A DNA stretch of 64,000 nucleotides from JBMDXK01 sp048594375 (GCA_048594375.1 JBMDXK010000034.1:1-64000); one strand, 5' to 3'. Shown: positions 18,903 to 28,612, counted from the stretch's first letter. Notes: a model not told the origin generated them from the letters alone. Numbers and translations: made by a program.

Positions 18903-19834
18903 CAGCGATAAACAACAACAGCTTTTTCGCGCAGGGTTTTAACGTAATTATCAGCCTTATCTTTCAGTGTGCTTTCAGCCAGATCCATTTGCGCTTTATT
19001 GCGGATCAGCGAGTCATCACGAATTTCTACTTTGTCGCAAATGGCAACAATTTCAATACCGAATTCGTTACGGTCTGGCTGGGTTGCCTGACCGACGTTC
19101 ATTTTTTTGACTTGTTCATAAAACCCTGCGCCAAACTGTGCAGAGGTGCGGTAAACGGGTGCTTTAACGGCAACATCGCGCATTTTGTGTGCTTGCGCGA
19201 TTCCATTATCACAGGATTTAAAGTTTGCGCGCAAATTTTGTGCCTGAGCGCGGCGTTGGTTGACCTGTGCTGCGGAAGCATTTTTAGGCAATACGAAAAT
19301 AATCTGGCGCAATGTATAGCGGTAGCTTTTTTCGCCTTGTTTTTTGAGTTCCTGCACTTTCAGAGCAACATCTTTTTCAGAAACGGCACCGGCAATGTTG
19401 AATTGCGAGGTGATGAGTTTGCGGTAGAGCATTTGCGACCGGATGTTTTGCTTGAAAGTACGGTCACTGGCTCCTGCCTGTTGCAAGGCTTTTGAAAGTT
19501 CGCTGGGAGAAAGCTTTACATTTTGCGCAATGGCATTGTAACGCCCATTGATTTCCTCATCGGAAACAGAGAGGCGGCGTTTTCCTGCTTCTTGAATAAT
19601 GATGATTTCTTCGACAAGCTGTTCAAGGGTTTGCTTGTTTCCCGGCGTTTTTCGCGTGGTGAGTTGCGTAAATTTCGAGCGTTCAGAAACTTCTGCCGAG
19701 GTAATCGGGGTGCCATTCACGGTGGCAACAATGGATTGCGCGAAGGCAACAGGCGCACTTATCATCAGTGATGCCACGGTGGCCAGCGCAGCCAGAGAAA
19801 AACAACGCATAGAAATGGGACGGGTAAGCATCAT
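18902..19834 (-). CDS. surA: Periplasmic chaperone/peptidyl-prolyl isomerase SurA
   Basis: About 310 residues. A signal peptide (CFSLAALATVASLMISAPVAFA) precedes a SurA N-terminal domain starting SIVATVNGTPITSAEV. Then comes a single parvulin-like region around YTLRQIIFVLPKNASAAQVNQRR, and a C-terminal helix. SurA escorts outer-membrane proteins, including LptD, across the periplasm; lptD lies just upstream. E. coli SurA has two parvulin domains, while a single one is usual in this group. A TTG 18 codons upstream is an alternative start; the tandem ATGs at 19834/19831 place the signal peptide better. The ribosome-binding site is weak. Confidence 0.88.
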   Translation of the reverse strand: MMLTRPISMRCFSLAALATVASLMISAPVAFAQSIVATVNGTPITSAEVSERSKFTQLTTRKTPGNKQTLEQLVEEIIIIQEAGKRRLSVSDEEINGRYNAIAQNVKLSPSELSKALQQAGASDRTFKQNIRSQMLYRKLITSQFNIAGAVSEKDVALKVQELKKQGEKSYRYTLRQIIFVLPKNASAAQVNQRRAQAQNLRANFKSCDNGIAQAHKMRDVAVKAPVYRTSAQFGAGFYEQVKKMNVGQATQPDRNEFGIEIVAICDKVEIRDDSLIRNKAQMDLAESTLKDKADNYVKTLREKAVVVYR

Positions 19835-19927
19835 TGAAAACCAGGCAGCAAAAAGAGTTGAAAAAGAATGCCGAAAAGCAATCTCCAAACTGTTTAATAT
19901 AAAATAGAGGCATTCACAAGGCAGGAA

Positions 19928-22387
19928 TTAGCGCACCGGAGAGAGGCCATTTGCTTGGAATACATCCTGCCCTTCTTCGTTTTTCATGTCGCCATCAAGC
20001 AAAGATTTAAGCGCCAGACGGAACATGATTTTATGCACGGGATCTTTGTTACCGTTGCGGCTCCAGTCGGTGCCATAGGTTGCGCTGACCGCAAGTGTTT
20101 CATCCAGATAGCCAACGCCCACTTGGGTAGCATCGAATTTTCCGCGATCCAGATCATACCGCGCTGCGCCAGCAACAAAAAAGTTTTCGGATAGCCGCAA
20201 GCGTGTGTTGGTTAACACACCTTCGCGCGTATCGTTGAAACCGATGCGGGGCTGTGCGTCATAGCGGCCATACATAATGGCGGCTGAAACGGGGCCTTTT
20301 TGGAAACGGCTTTCAAGTTCAATCATTTTTGCCTGGAAGGTATCTTCATCAAAGCGGAAACGGGAGCTGAAAGAAATCGTTTCATTGGGCTGGAAATAAA
20401 GCCGGGATACATAATCAGAGCGATCACTTTCCAAGCCGGAGTCAAGACCTATATTGGCAATATCTCCGGTGGCGTAGGAGTTGCGGCCAAACAAGTGCAA
20501 CGATTGACCAAACATGGCATTGAAAAAGCCGCCATTGTTCAGATTGAGGGTGTATTGCACGCCAACATTGGCGCGGCTTCCGCCCTCTGCGCGATCCCAG
20601 CCAGAGAATTTATCCCATGAAAACAGGGTAGTGTCATCAAAGAACAGGCTTTGCGCGTCTTCGTTATAAAGATCACCGATGTGGGTTTCATTCGGACGAA
20701 TGAGAATTTGTCCAATCGGCTCAAGCACATGGGTTCCAAGAGAATTGACCATGGCAAACGGATAGCGGTATTCAAGACCAATACCGGCCATACCGCGCAA
20801 GAGAAATTCAGAATCCGTATTGAGGAAGGTTGCTTCCTGAAGGGAATCCTGCGGATTTTGCCAGATGGCATCGCCGCGCAGGAACGCGAACGGTGTCCAG
20901 ACTTGCCCAACCGGATCAATAAACTGCCGCTTCCAGGTGGTATCTGCAGAAAACCGCGAATAGGTACCGGCAATGCCGCGCGCAACACAATCGGTTGCCA
21001 CATTCACGCAAGAATAATTGCGTCCGGGGAACAGGCTTGGATTTATGGGAGCGCCACCAAATGCCAAAGATGTGTTGGCTGCGGTTGTCGGCTGCAAGTC
21101 AGTTTCATCGCGGGTAATGGTTGCGGTGTTGACATTGAAGGACAGTTCTCCGCCCAGCACAGCGCGATCCACCACGCCGCTGTAGTCCAGCAAGGGTGCC
21201 ACAACCGGCAGTTCGTCCTGACGGTCATCGCGGGAAAGCCCAAGGAAGTGATAACCGCGCAGATCAAAGTGGTTGCGTTCGCCCAAGCCGGTCAGATAGA
21301 GCGTTGATATGTTTTCAGAAGTGGAAGTATCCCACAGATCATAATCATCCAGCACGAAGCGATCGGAAACAACCGTAACATCCCACCCCCATGACCAGCG
21401 GGAATTGATATCGAAATGGCCAGTGCTTTGTAAAGTGCCGCGGGCATCTTTATCCTGTGCGCCGAGGGGAGCTGCCGGAAATGCGGAAGGATCCGCCTGT
21501 ATCAGCCCAGCCGCACGCACAGAGTAGGAACCATTTATGAGGCGGTGACGGAATTCGCCTTTGAGCATCAGCCCTTGTTTGCTCATAATGACAGGGGCAA
21601 CAGTCACATCCATATTCGGCGCAATATTCCAGAAATACGGAATTTCAACACCGAATCCGGTTTCGGTTGAAAAAATATAATCCGGTGCCAGAAAGCCGCT
21701 TTTGCGTTTTACGGTAGGATCCGGGTGCTGGAGAAAGGGCGCCCAGGCAATGGAGTGGCCTAAAAATTCAAACCGCGCATCTTCATAATAGACCATGCGC
21801 TCTTGTTCATCATGGATGATGCGGGCGGCTTTAATGCGCCACAGCGGTGGTTTGCGGTTCGGGTCATAATAGCAAGAAACACAAGCCGTATAGACACCTT
21901 TGTCAAGAACAGTGAGGTTGCCATCAACGCGGCGGGCATTATTGGCCACAAATCCGGCGTTTTCAACGGTTTCAAACTGGATCGAGCGGACAAATCCATC
22001 TCTGAAATCATCAGACAGATCAACTTGGGAGGAGCGCACAATATTGCCGCTTGGTTCTTTTAGGACCACATTGCCAAACGCCTGAATGCGCTTGTTTTTC
22101 TGGTCATAAACCACCCGGTCAGCTTGCAGGGCGCTGCCATCATAGAAAATCTGCACATTGCCAACGGCAGAGACGCGTTCATTGGCATAATCATAGATCA
22201 GCTCGCTGGCATCCACCAGCATTTTTGCATCCGCGTTACGAACGCGCTTGGCGGCGGCATTGGCAAACAGGCTTTCGGAGGGTGTCTGTGCGTAAGCGGG
22301 TGTGCTGAAAGCGCAAAGCAATGCTGCGCCAGCAAGCAAGAAGAAGCGATGGTTGCGCAGGAAGGGGGCGAAAGAACCCGTCTCCAT
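19928..22387 (-). CDS. lptD: LPS-assembly outer-membrane protein LptD
   Basis: An 819-residue outer-membrane beta-barrel protein that, with LptE, inserts lipopolysaccharide into the outer leaflet. A signal peptide ends STPAYA-QTPSE. An OstA/LptA-like domain follows (DASELIYDYANERVSAVGNVQIFYDG, VVYDQKNKRIQAFGNV). The rest is a long barrel with alternating aromatic strands. The CVSCYY pair and CVNVATDCVARG are candidate disulfide cysteines. The ATG overlaps the lptG stop (TAATG); an open frame extends 22 codons further upstream inside lptG and is not used. Confidence 0.95.
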   Translation of the reverse strand: METGSFAPFLRNHRFFLLAGAALLCAFSTPAYAQTPSESLFANAAAKRVRNADAKMLVDASELIYDYANERVSAVGNVQIFYDGSALQADRVVYDQKNKRIQAFGNVVLKEPSGNIVRSSQVDLSDDFRDGFVRSIQFETVENAGFVANNARRVDGNLTVLDKGVYTACVSCYYDPNRKPPLWRIKAARIIHDEQERMVYYEDARFEFLGHSIAWAPFLQHPDPTVKRKSGFLAPDYIFSTETGFGVEIPYFWNIAPNMDVTVAPVIMSKQGLMLKGEFRHRLINGSYSVRAAGLIQADPSAFPAAPLGAQDKDARGTLQSTGHFDINSRWSWGWDVTVVSDRFVLDDYDLWDTSTSENISTLYLTGLGERNHFDLRGYHFLGLSRDDRQDELPVVAPLLDYSGVVDRAVLGGELSFNVNTATITRDETDLQPTTAANTSLAFGGAPINPSLFPGRNYSCVNVATDCVARGIAGTYSRFSADTTWKRQFIDPVGQVWTPFAFLRGDAIWQNPQDSLQEATFLNTDSEFLLRGMAGIGLEYRYPFAMVNSLGTHVLEPIGQILIRPNETHIGDLYNEDAQSLFFDDTTLFSWDKFSGWDRAEGGSRANVGVQYTLNLNNGGFFNAMFGQSLHLFGRNSYATGDIANIGLDSGLESDRSDYVSRLYFQPNETISFSSRFRFDEDTFQAKMIELESRFQKGPVSAAIMYGRYDAQPRIGFNDTREGVLTNTRLRLSENFFVAGAARYDLDRGKFDATQVGVGYLDETLAVSATYGTDWSRNGNKDPVHKIMFRLALKSLLDGDMKNEEGQDVFQANGLSPVR

Positions 22388-23478
22388 TATCCATCCTCCT
22401 GATGCAATAAAACAGTTACGCTGAGCAGCATCCCCATGATGGCGGGAACCCATGCTGCGGCTGCGGGGTGAACGAGGCTTGCAGCTCCCAAATCACCCGC
22501 GAGCTTCACAATTACATAAAGCACAAACCCGGCTCCAATGCCAACAACAATTATGCGTGCAATTCCACCCATGCGGAAAAATTTGAGCGATACGGTTGCA
22601 GCAATTAACGCCATCGTAACAAATAGCGCGGGTTTTGCGATCAGAGTGTGAAATTGCAATTCGAAACGGGCTGTGGGTAACCCGGAAAGGTTGGCGCGTT
22701 TAATGACGGAAGGCAGCTCCCAGAAGGCGATTGCCGTTGCGGGAATGGACGATTCGGTTACTTGTTCGGGTGTGAGGTTGGTATTAAGGCGGTAAGATGC
22801 AACGGTTTGGGGTGCATTTTCGGGTTTGAGAATACGCGCGTTGCGTAAATCCCAATAGCCTTTTTCCAGCCGGGCGGATTCGGCTTCCACCCGTTCAACA
22901 AAAGCGCCTTCATGGTTGAAAGTGAAGGCTGTGATCCCCATCAGATAATGCCCCCGTTCAAGGGCGCTTTCGCCGCGCAGGATGGATTGCCCGTCTTTGC
23001 TGCGTTGCCGTATCCAGGAGAGCTGTGCGGCGGGTGTGGCGCTGGTATTGCTCAGCATGGCGCGTTCAAGGGCAACGGATTGCTCTTGCAGATAGGCGGC
23101 CAGTGGGTTGTAGGCGGTTGTGCCAAGAATACCGGCCAGCAATGCCACCAGCAGTGCAGGGGCGAGAAATTGCCACACGGAAAGCCCTGTGGCGCGGGCA
23201 ACCACCAGTTCCAGCCTGCGGGAAAGATTAAGAAACGCAACCATTGCGCCGAACAATACAGCAAAGGGCAGGGCTTGTTCGGTCACGGAAGGCGCACGCG
23301 CCAGCGCAAGGAGGGCAAGCCCGCCCATGGAGGCGTTGGGGGCATCGGATGCGCGCCGGATAAGCTCGATGTAGTCAATCACAAACACCAGAGCGAGCGT
23401 TGCAAGGATAACAAAGGCAATGGATTTTGCCATGGTGCGGGCAACATAAAATCCGAAAGTGCGGCCAACGAATGCCAT
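22387..23478 (-). CDS. lptG: LPS export ABC transporter permease LptG
   Basis: A 363-residue permease of the YjgP/YjgQ family. LptF and LptG form the membrane part of the LptB2FG exporter that extracts LPS from the inner membrane. Three N-terminal helices are visible (from SIAFVILATLALVFVIDYIE, then FAVLFGAMVAFLNLSRRLEL and FLAPALLVALLAGIL), then a periplasmic beta-jellyroll region, then three C-terminal helices. It starts 14 bases after lptF and overlaps lptD by one base. Confidence 0.93.
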   Translation of the reverse strand: MAFVGRTFGFYVARTMAKSIAFVILATLALVFVIDYIELIRRASDAPNASMGGLALLALARAPSVTEQALPFAVLFGAMVAFLNLSRRLELVVARATGLSVWQFLAPALLVALLAGILGTTAYNPLAAYLQEQSVALERAMLSNTSATPAAQLSWIRQRSKDGQSILRGESALERGHYLMGITAFTFNHEGAFVERVEAESARLEKGYWDLRNARILKPENAPQTVASYRLNTNLTPEQVTESSIPATAIAFWELPSVIKRANLSGLPTARFELQFHTLIAKPALFVTMALIAATVSLKFFRMGGIARIIVVGIGAGFVLYVIVKLAGDLGAASLVHPAAAAWVPAIMGMLLSVTVLLHQEDG

Positions 23479-23492
23479 TTGAAAAGTTCCTC

Positions 23493-24608
23493 TTATGCGG
23501 CTTGCAAGGCAGGGCGGCGATCAAACCAGCCGGCAATGTAGGCCAGAGATAAGGCAATGGTGAGCAGTGGCAGGGCATAAAGCAAGCCGATAGCCCACGC
23601 ATTGGAAGCCACGAGATTGGTCAATCCCAGCCCGGCCAACCTTACGGCGAACACACCGGCAATGGCCAGTGCAAGGCTTTGGAAGCGGTTCTGACGGGTG
23701 GTGCGGGCGCGTCCAAGCGCAGCAAAGGCAATCATCATGAAGGCCAGCGGGTAGAGCGGGTTGACAAAGCGGTCGTGCAGTTCGGAGCGGAAGCGGCCGG
23801 GCAGGGCTTTGTAAAGAGCATCGTCAGGATTGGGGTTGATGAGTTCGGAAAGGTAGCGTTCGCGGGGTTTGTAGAACGTATTTTTGGCGCTGGCCGCTTC
23901 TGCGAGCGGCGAGAGATCAAACGCATAGCGGGCGAACACAACAATGGCGGTATCATCGCCTGTGGCTTGCCGTTGTACCGAGCCTTTTTCCAGAACCAGA
24001 AACGTTCCGCGTTCGGTTTCTACCACCCGGCCTTGTTCGGCAATATAGGTGAGGCGCTGCGCGGGATCGCGGTTGTCTTCCACGAAGAGGCCGAGCAACG
24101 CACCGCCGGAACCGCGCGCGCGCATGTGCAGGGTGATGCCTTCATCCAGTGTGGTAAAAGCGCCTTCGCGCAGCACGTTGACCACCACATCGGCGCGGAT
24201 TTGCGTCACCATATCGCGCAGTGTGCGCATACTGGCAGGAATGGCAGAAAGGCTGAGAATGCCCACAACCATTGAGACAATGACGGCAAGGATAACAAAG
24301 GGGCGCATCAGGCGCAGCGGTGCGATGCCTGCGGCGGTGATGGCAGCGAGTTCGGAGTCGGCATTCAGGCGGTTGAGCGTATAGGCGATGGCGCCGAACA
24401 GCGCAACGGGTGCCACCACCAGCGCAAGAGAGGGCAGGGCAAGCAGTGTAACCAGCAAAAATGTCCAGAGTGTCTGGCCTTGTGCGGTTACCAGATCAAA
24501 TTCCCGCAAGGCTTGCGTTACCCACACCACGCCGGTGAGGACACCAAGCCCACCCAGAAACACAAGGCTGGCCTGACGGAATAAGGATCGCTCAAGAACA
24601 CCGAACAT
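23493..24608 (-). CDS. lptF: LPS export ABC transporter permease LptF
   Basis: A 371-residue partner of LptG. It starts MFGVLERSLFRQ. The N-terminal helices include SLVFLGGLGVLTGVVWV and LALVVAPVALFGAIAYTLNRL, followed by NADSELAAITAAG, the coupling-helix region. A large periplasmic domain and C-terminal helices follow. It is the first gene of the six-gene minus-strand envelope operon and is divergent from pepA, so the operon promoter must lie in 24609-24865. Confidence 0.93.
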   Translation of the reverse strand: MFGVLERSLFRQASLVFLGGLGVLTGVVWVTQALREFDLVTAQGQTLWTFLLVTLLALPSLALVVAPVALFGAIAYTLNRLNADSELAAITAAGIAPLRLMRPFVILAVIVSMVVGILSLSAIPASMRTLRDMVTQIRADVVVNVLREGAFTTLDEGITLHMRARGSGGALLGLFVEDNRDPAQRLTYIAEQGRVVETERGTFLVLEKGSVQRQATGDDTAIVVFARYAFDLSPLAEAASAKNTFYKPRERYLSELINPNPDDALYKALPGRFRSELHDRFVNPLYPLAFMMIAFAALGRARTTRQNRFQSLALAIAGVFAVRLAGLGLTNLVASNAWAIGLLYALPLLTIALSLAYIAGWFDRRPALQAA

Positions 24609-24865
24609 TGTTGCAACTTTAATTAGTGAAGAAAAATCATTGAAAAAGCGCTATGCCGCATTTTAATCGGCGGAAAAAAGTCCTACACTCACAACACTCT
24701 CGGCTTCCTTTACGCATAAATCGGTCACAGTGATCGCGCTATTCCTTAAAACCTATGCACATGAGAATCGAGGCTTTCTTGTGGAGGAAAGGTAAGGATT
24801 CTTACTTCTTGTAAAGCATTAAGGCTTATTCATCAACGTGAATACAACGGAGGATTATTCCCGCT

Positions 24866-26353
24866 ATGGCAAACCATCCCAAAATAGCTTTTTCCAAATG
24901 GACATCTGCGCCTGAAAAGACGGCTGTTATCTTTGTTTATGATGATCTTGGGCTTGCGGAAGCCGCTCGTTTTACACCGGAGCTGGCTGGCATTGTTGCG
25001 CGTGCTGCCGAAGCTATGGCGTTCAAGGGAGCGTTTGGCAAGGTGCTGGATTTAGCCGGTGTTGCTGGTGATTCTGTTGGCCGGTTGTTGGTGGTGGGTT
25101 TGGGTTCTGCCAAGGAAAGCGCTAAAATTGACTGGATGAAACTGGGCGGCCATGTTGCGGCGGCGCTTGGGAAGGTTGAAAAGGCAGGCATTGTGTTGGA
25201 TGCGCCTCAAACGGTTATCAGCGCGGAAGATGCGGCGCAATTTGCGCTTGGTTTGCGGCTCCGCAGTTATCGTTTTGACACTTATAAAACCAAGCTGAAG
25301 GATGAGGAAAAAGCGCGGCTTGAGCATGTCGCGCTGCATGTGAGCGATGAGCAGGCGGCTAAAAAAGCGTGGAAGCCTGTGGAAAGCATTGCGGAAGGCG
25401 TTGAGCTGGCGCGTACGTTGGTGAATGAGCCACCGAATGTTATTCATCCTGAAGCGTTTGCGGATCGCGCTGCGGAGTTGGAAAAGCTGGGCGTTGAGAT
25501 TGAAGTGCTGGATGAAAAGAAGCTCTCCAAGCTGGGTTTTGGCGCGCTGTTGGCGGTAGGGCAGGGTTCGCATCGTGAAAGCCGTGTGGTGGTGATGCGC
25601 TGGAATGGCGGCAATGAGGGCGATGCGCCGGTGGCGATTGTGGGCAAAGGTGTCACCTTTGACACGGGCGGGATTTCCATTAAGCCTGCGGCCAGCATGG
25701 AAGATATGAAGGGCGATATGGCGGGTGCGGCGTGTGTTGTGGGTCTCATGCACGCGCTGGCAGGACGTAAGGCGAAAGCCAATGTTATCGGCTTTATTGG
25801 TCTTGTAGAAAACATGCCTGATGGCAAAGCCTACCGTCCGGGTGATATTCTGACATCCCTTTCGGGTCAGACCATTGAGGTGATAAATACCGATGCGGAA
25901 GGCCGTCTGGTGCTGGCGGATGTGTTGTGGTACGCGCAGGATAAATACAAGCCGGTGGCCATGATAAATCTTGCAACGCTTACGGGCGCGGTGCTGGTGG
26001 CATTGGGGCAGGAAGTGGCTGGCCTGTTTTCCAACAATGACGAACTGGCGCAGCGTTTGAGTGCGGCCGGTGATGCCACGCAGGAAGAAGTCTGGCGTTT
26101 ACCCATGGGCAAAAAGTTTGACAAGTTGATTGATTCCCGTTTTGCGGATATGAAAAATTCCGGTGGGCGTTATGCGGGGTCTATTACGGCGGCGCAGTTT
26201 TTGCATCGGTTTGTGAATGATGTGCCGTGGGCGCATCTGGATATTGCCGGTACAGGCATGGCGGCGGTAAAGAGCGACATCAATACAAGCTGGGGTTCCG
26301 GTTGGGGCGTAAGATTGCTTGACCGCTTCATCGCAGACCATTTTGAGAAATAA
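24866..26353 (+). CDS. pepA: Leucyl aminopeptidase
   Basis: A 495-residue cytosolic M17 zinc aminopeptidase, hexameric in the family. The C-terminal catalytic domain shows [16 protein letters not shown] (metal-binding K and D), MKGDMAGAA, and the signature [14 protein letters not shown]. The N-terminal macro-like domain covers roughly residues 1-160. An AACGGAGG-type site precedes the ATG. PepA homologues in E. coli also bind DNA; nothing here shows that. A terminator separates it from holC. Confidence 0.96.
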   Translation: MANHPKIAFSKWTSAPEKTAVIFVYDDLGLAEAARFTPELAGIVARAAEAMAFKGAFGKVLDLAGVAGDSVGRLLVVGLGSAKESAKIDWMKLGGHVAAALGKVEKAGIVLDAPQTVISAEDAAQFALGLRLRSYRFDTYKTKLKDEEKARLEHVALHVSDEQAAKKAWKPVESIAEGVELARTLVNEPPNVIHPEAFADRAAELEKLGVEIEVLDEKKLSKLGFGALLAVGQGSHRESRVVVMRWNGGNEGDAPVAIVGKGVTFDTGGISIKPAASMEDMKGDMAGAACVVGLMHALAGRKAKANVIGFIGLVENMPDGKAYRPGDILTSLSGQTIEVINTDAEGRLVLADVLWYAQDKYKPVAMINLATLTGAVLVALGQEVAGLFSNNDELAQRLSAAGDATQEEVWRLPMGKKFDKLIDSRFADMKNSGGRYAGSITAAQFLHRFVNDVPWAHLDIAGTGMAAVKSDINTSWGSGWGVRLLDRFIADHFEK

Positions 26354-26364
26354 AGACAGAGTGA

Positions 26365-26391
26365 GGGCAGGATTTTCCTGCCCGCTTTTTT
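26365..26391 (+). terminator. Terminator after pepA
   Basis: GGGCAGGA and TCCTGCCC form a compact stem followed by GCTTTTTT. It sits between pepA and holC, so holC is probably transcribed by readthrough or from its own promoter. Confidence 0.8.
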
Positions 26392-26403
26392 ATGAGTGGA
26401 ACC

Positions 26404-26853
26404 ATGACCGAAGTGTTTTTCTATCATTTGCAGCGTTATCCGCTGGAACGCGTATTGCCCATGCTGCTGGAAAAATGCCTTGAACGGGAATGGAATGTGC
26501 TGGTACAGTTCCGGTCAGATGAACGCATGGAAGCCTTAAATGAGGCACTGTGGACATTTTCGGACGAAAAATTTCTGCCTCATGGCACCAGAAAAGAGCC
26601 GGATCCAGAGCTGCAACCTATTTTGTTAAGCCTTGAGAATGACTCCCTCAATGATCCGCAAGTGCGCATTTTTGTGGAAGGCGCAGAACCGGAAGGGCTG
26701 GAAGGTCTGGAGCGTGCCATGGTGCTGTTTGATGGCAATGACGATGCGGCATTGGCTTTGGCGCGCGCGCAATACAAGGCGTTGCGGGATAAAGGCGTAA
26801 CGCTTAGCTACTGGCAACAGGATGATGATGGCCGTTGGCACAAAAAAGCCTGA
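26404..26853 (+). CDS. holC: DNA polymerase III chi subunit
   Basis: A 149-residue clamp-loader accessory subunit that links the replisome to SSB. It starts MTEVFFYHLQRYPLERVLP. LLEKCLEREWNVLVQFRSDERMEALNEALWTF and FLPHGTR are typical of HolC, and ALRDKGVTLSYWQQDDDGRWHKKA is the usual end. An ATG at 26392 lies within the terminator T run and lacks a ribosome-binding site. The pepA-holC neighbourhood is conserved in proteobacteria. Confidence 0.93.
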   Translation: MTEVFFYHLQRYPLERVLPMLLEKCLEREWNVLVQFRSDERMEALNEALWTFSDEKFLPHGTRKEPDPELQPILLSLENDSLNDPQVRIFVEGAEPEGLEGLERAMVLFDGNDDAALALARAQYKALRDKGVTLSYWQQDDDGRWHKKA

Positions 26854-26894
26854 AAATGCTTGGCGTAGCTTAAAGTTTGTGTAACGATAAGCCC

Positions 26895-27533
26895 ATGACA
26901 CAACACGGCGATCCTTTGGAAATCACACCGGAAGTTTTGCTGAAAGCCTATGCTTGCGGGATTTTTCCAATGGCAGAAAGTGCGGATGATCCGCATCTTT
27001 ACTGGATTGAGCCGCAAATGCGGGGCATTATTCCGCTGGAAACTTTTCATGTGTCCCGCAGTCTGGCCAAAACCATGCGTTCGGGCAAATTTACGGTAAA
27101 AGTGGATACAGATTTTGATGCTGTTATTGCGGGTTGTGCCGCGACCAAACAAGGCCGTGAAAAAACCTGGATCAACACGCGCATCCGCGAGCTTTACGGA
27201 GCCTTGTTTGAGCGGGGGCGGTGTCACACGGTGGAAGTTTATCAGAACGGCGTGTGCGTGGGCGGCCTGTATGGCATCCGGATTGGCGGCGCATTTTTTG
27301 GTGAAAGCATGTTCCATACGGTGCGCGATGCTTCAAAAATCGCCTTGACGCATCTGGTGGAACGGATGCGGGCAGGGGGCTTCACCCTGCTGGATACGCA
27401 ATTCACCACCCAGCACCTCAAAAGCATGGGCGCCATCGACATCCCCCGCGAAGAATACCATCAGCGGCTGGAATCCGCCCTTAAACTCAGCGCCGATTTT
27501 TATGCTTTTGAAAGTAAAGGAACAATTTCCTGA
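26895..27533 (+). CDS. aat: Leucyl/phenylalanyl-tRNA-protein transferase
   Basis: A 212-residue N-end-rule enzyme that adds Leu or Phe to proteins with N-terminal Lys or Arg, marking them for ClpS/Clp[36 protein letters not shown] is the family core, [18 protein letters not shown] the transferase motif, and [14 protein letters not shown] a conserved late segment. The ATG at 26895 is the family start; six codons upstream another start is open but unlikely. A repeat-rich gap follows. Confidence 0.95.
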   Translation: MTQHGDPLEITPEVLLKAYACGIFPMAESADDPHLYWIEPQMRGIIPLETFHVSRSLAKTMRSGKFTVKVDTDFDAVIAGCAATKQGREKTWINTRIRELYGALFERGRCHTVEVYQNGVCVGGLYGIRIGGAFFGESMFHTVRDASKIALTHLVERMRAGGFTLLDTQFTTQHLKSMGAIDIPREEYHQRLESALKLSADFYAFESKGTIS

Positions 27534-27554
27534 GCCAAACTATGTAATTTGAAA

Positions 27555-27645
27555 CCTCTCAGGAAAAAGACAACGTTACCGCTGCCGTCATGCCGAACTT
27601 GGGTTCAGCATCCACGATCTATCATACTTTGCAGCGTGCAAAAAC
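27555..27645. repeat. REP-like 91-bp repeat, copy 1
   Basis: A direct repeat of 28135-28225, about 80 percent identical by eye. Shared blocks are CCTCTCAG at the start, GACAAC, CCGTCAT-CCGAA, TTGGGTTC, GCATCCACGATCTATCA, TTGCAG and a closing AAAAC. The middle part (TGCCGAAC-TTGGG-TTCAGCA) is an imperfect hairpin of the kind seen in dispersed REP sequences of many alphaproteobacteria. Confidence 0.7.
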
Positions 27646-27778
27646 TATACGCAGAAGCCGGCTAGAACAGAGTTGAATGGTAGCAAGATTGCACCGAAAA
27701 CAAAACCAAATGTGCAAGGTGCCGCTAGGGAAGGAATCGTTTGATATTTATTCAATAATCTGGAACAGAGAAGGAATT

Positions 27779-27959
27779 GAGAGCAAAAGCAGCGAGCGCC
27801 GAGCCAACCGGCGCATTGGGGATGATAGGCAGCCCCAACTGTGGCAAGCAGGCCTTGCTCTTAATTGGAAGGTGAATGCGATGTGGGGTTTTCCGCTAAG
27901 CGTCACGCTTGAAGTAAGAAAGACCCGAACGAGTTGGACGCTGCGTTTTCGGGTCTCTC
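27779..27959 (+). ncRNA. Candidate structured RNA of about 180 nt
   Basis: No known family recognised. The two ends can close a helix: GAGAG (27779-27783) with CTCTC (27955-27959), and AAAAGCAGCG (27785-27794) with CGCTGC-g-TTTT (27939-27949). Inside are four successive perfect short hairpins: GCGCCG/CGGCGC (27796-27814), TTGGGG/CCCCAA (27816-27838), GCAAG/CTTGC (27844-27858) and AAGCG/CGCTT (27898-27910). The 3' end can instead form AGACCCGAA/TTCGGGTCT (27921-27957), which looks like a terminator. The strand is chosen from that T-containing end. A 97-codon open frame crosses it and looks incidental. Confidence 0.4.
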
Positions 27960-27967
27960 TGAAGTTC

Positions 27968-28007
27968 TAGCAAAAGGGGACGTGCGAAAGCACGTTCCCT
28001 TTTGCTA
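27968..28007. terminator. Very stable hairpin, probable bidirectional terminator
   Basis: TAGCAAAAGGGGACGTGC pairs with GCACGTTCCCTTTTGCTA over 18 positions with one G-U pair, around a GAAA tetraloop. The A tract in the left arm and the T tract in the right arm would suit termination in both directions. It lies eight bases after the candidate RNA. Confidence 0.65.
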
Positions 28008-28134
28008 AGATAGCTTAATCGCAGAATTATTCAAGCCATAAGACAGTTGACCGTTTTAGAAATGCCTCATGCAGATGATAGCTTGGGGGTATTGCATGAG
28101 CCAGTTATTGCCGACTGAAATATTGAATCGTATG

Positions 28135-28225
28135 CCTCTCAGAAAATGACAACTTCACCACGCCCGTCATACCGAACCTTGGGTTCGGCATCCACGATCT
28201 ATCACGCATTGCAGAGTGGAAAACC
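28135..28225. repeat. REP-like 91-bp repeat, copy 2
   Basis: The second copy of the element at 27555-27645, same orientation, 580 bases downstream. Its central hairpin is ACCGAACC-TTGGG-TTCGGCA. The segment between the copies holds the candidate RNA and the 18-bp hairpin. Confidence 0.7.
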
Positions 28226-28363
28226 TAGAAAGGATTATCTTCTCGTGCCACCCTCATCGCCGTATGTGTTGCGCCCATCCACGCCTAACCCGTATGGCAA
28301 AATGGCTTTCCTTAAAAGGTTCGCCATCGCCCTCATAGTTGCATTTAAGCCCACATCAGCCGT

Positions 28364-28399
28364 TCTGTATTTTTGCGCACAGTGCAGCAAAAATACAGA
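28364..28399. terminator. 13-bp perfect inverted repeat, possible terminator for the ABC-F gene
   Basis: TCTGTATTTTTGC (28364-28376) and GCAAAAATACAGA (28387-28399) pair perfectly around a ten-base loop. It lies downstream of the minus-strand ABC-F gene, 214 bases after its stop. The remainder of 28226-28612 shows no gene I can support. Confidence 0.45.
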
Positions 28400-28612
28400 G
28401 TGTTCTTTTCGCCCATACAGAAAACAACACCTAAGGAAACAGTGTGGGTATAAGAAAGGTGGCAGCAGCATTCTGCGCTCATGCAACACTGTAGCTTACA
28501 ACCAACACCATGCGTGGCTGTTAACGCTGCGCGCAGAGCCGCAGCCAAAAGCCGCATAGATCATTATAGCAACTATTCACGCCTTAAAGATCTGTGATAA
28601 AAAAGCAAAAAA

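Noticed and set aside
27677..27970. Open reading frame of 97 codons in the aat-ABC-F gap
   Set aside because: It crosses a run of perfect hairpins and the terminator-like stem, and the product has no recognisable domain; a structured RNA explains it better.
27555..28225. Possible CRISPR array from direct repeats
   Set aside because: Only two copies, 91 bases each and about 490 bases apart, with no regular spacers and no cas genes.
28146..28559. Open reading frame of 137 codons after the second REP copy
   Set aside because: It starts inside the repeat, runs through a 13-bp inverted repeat, and shows no domain or ribosome-binding site.
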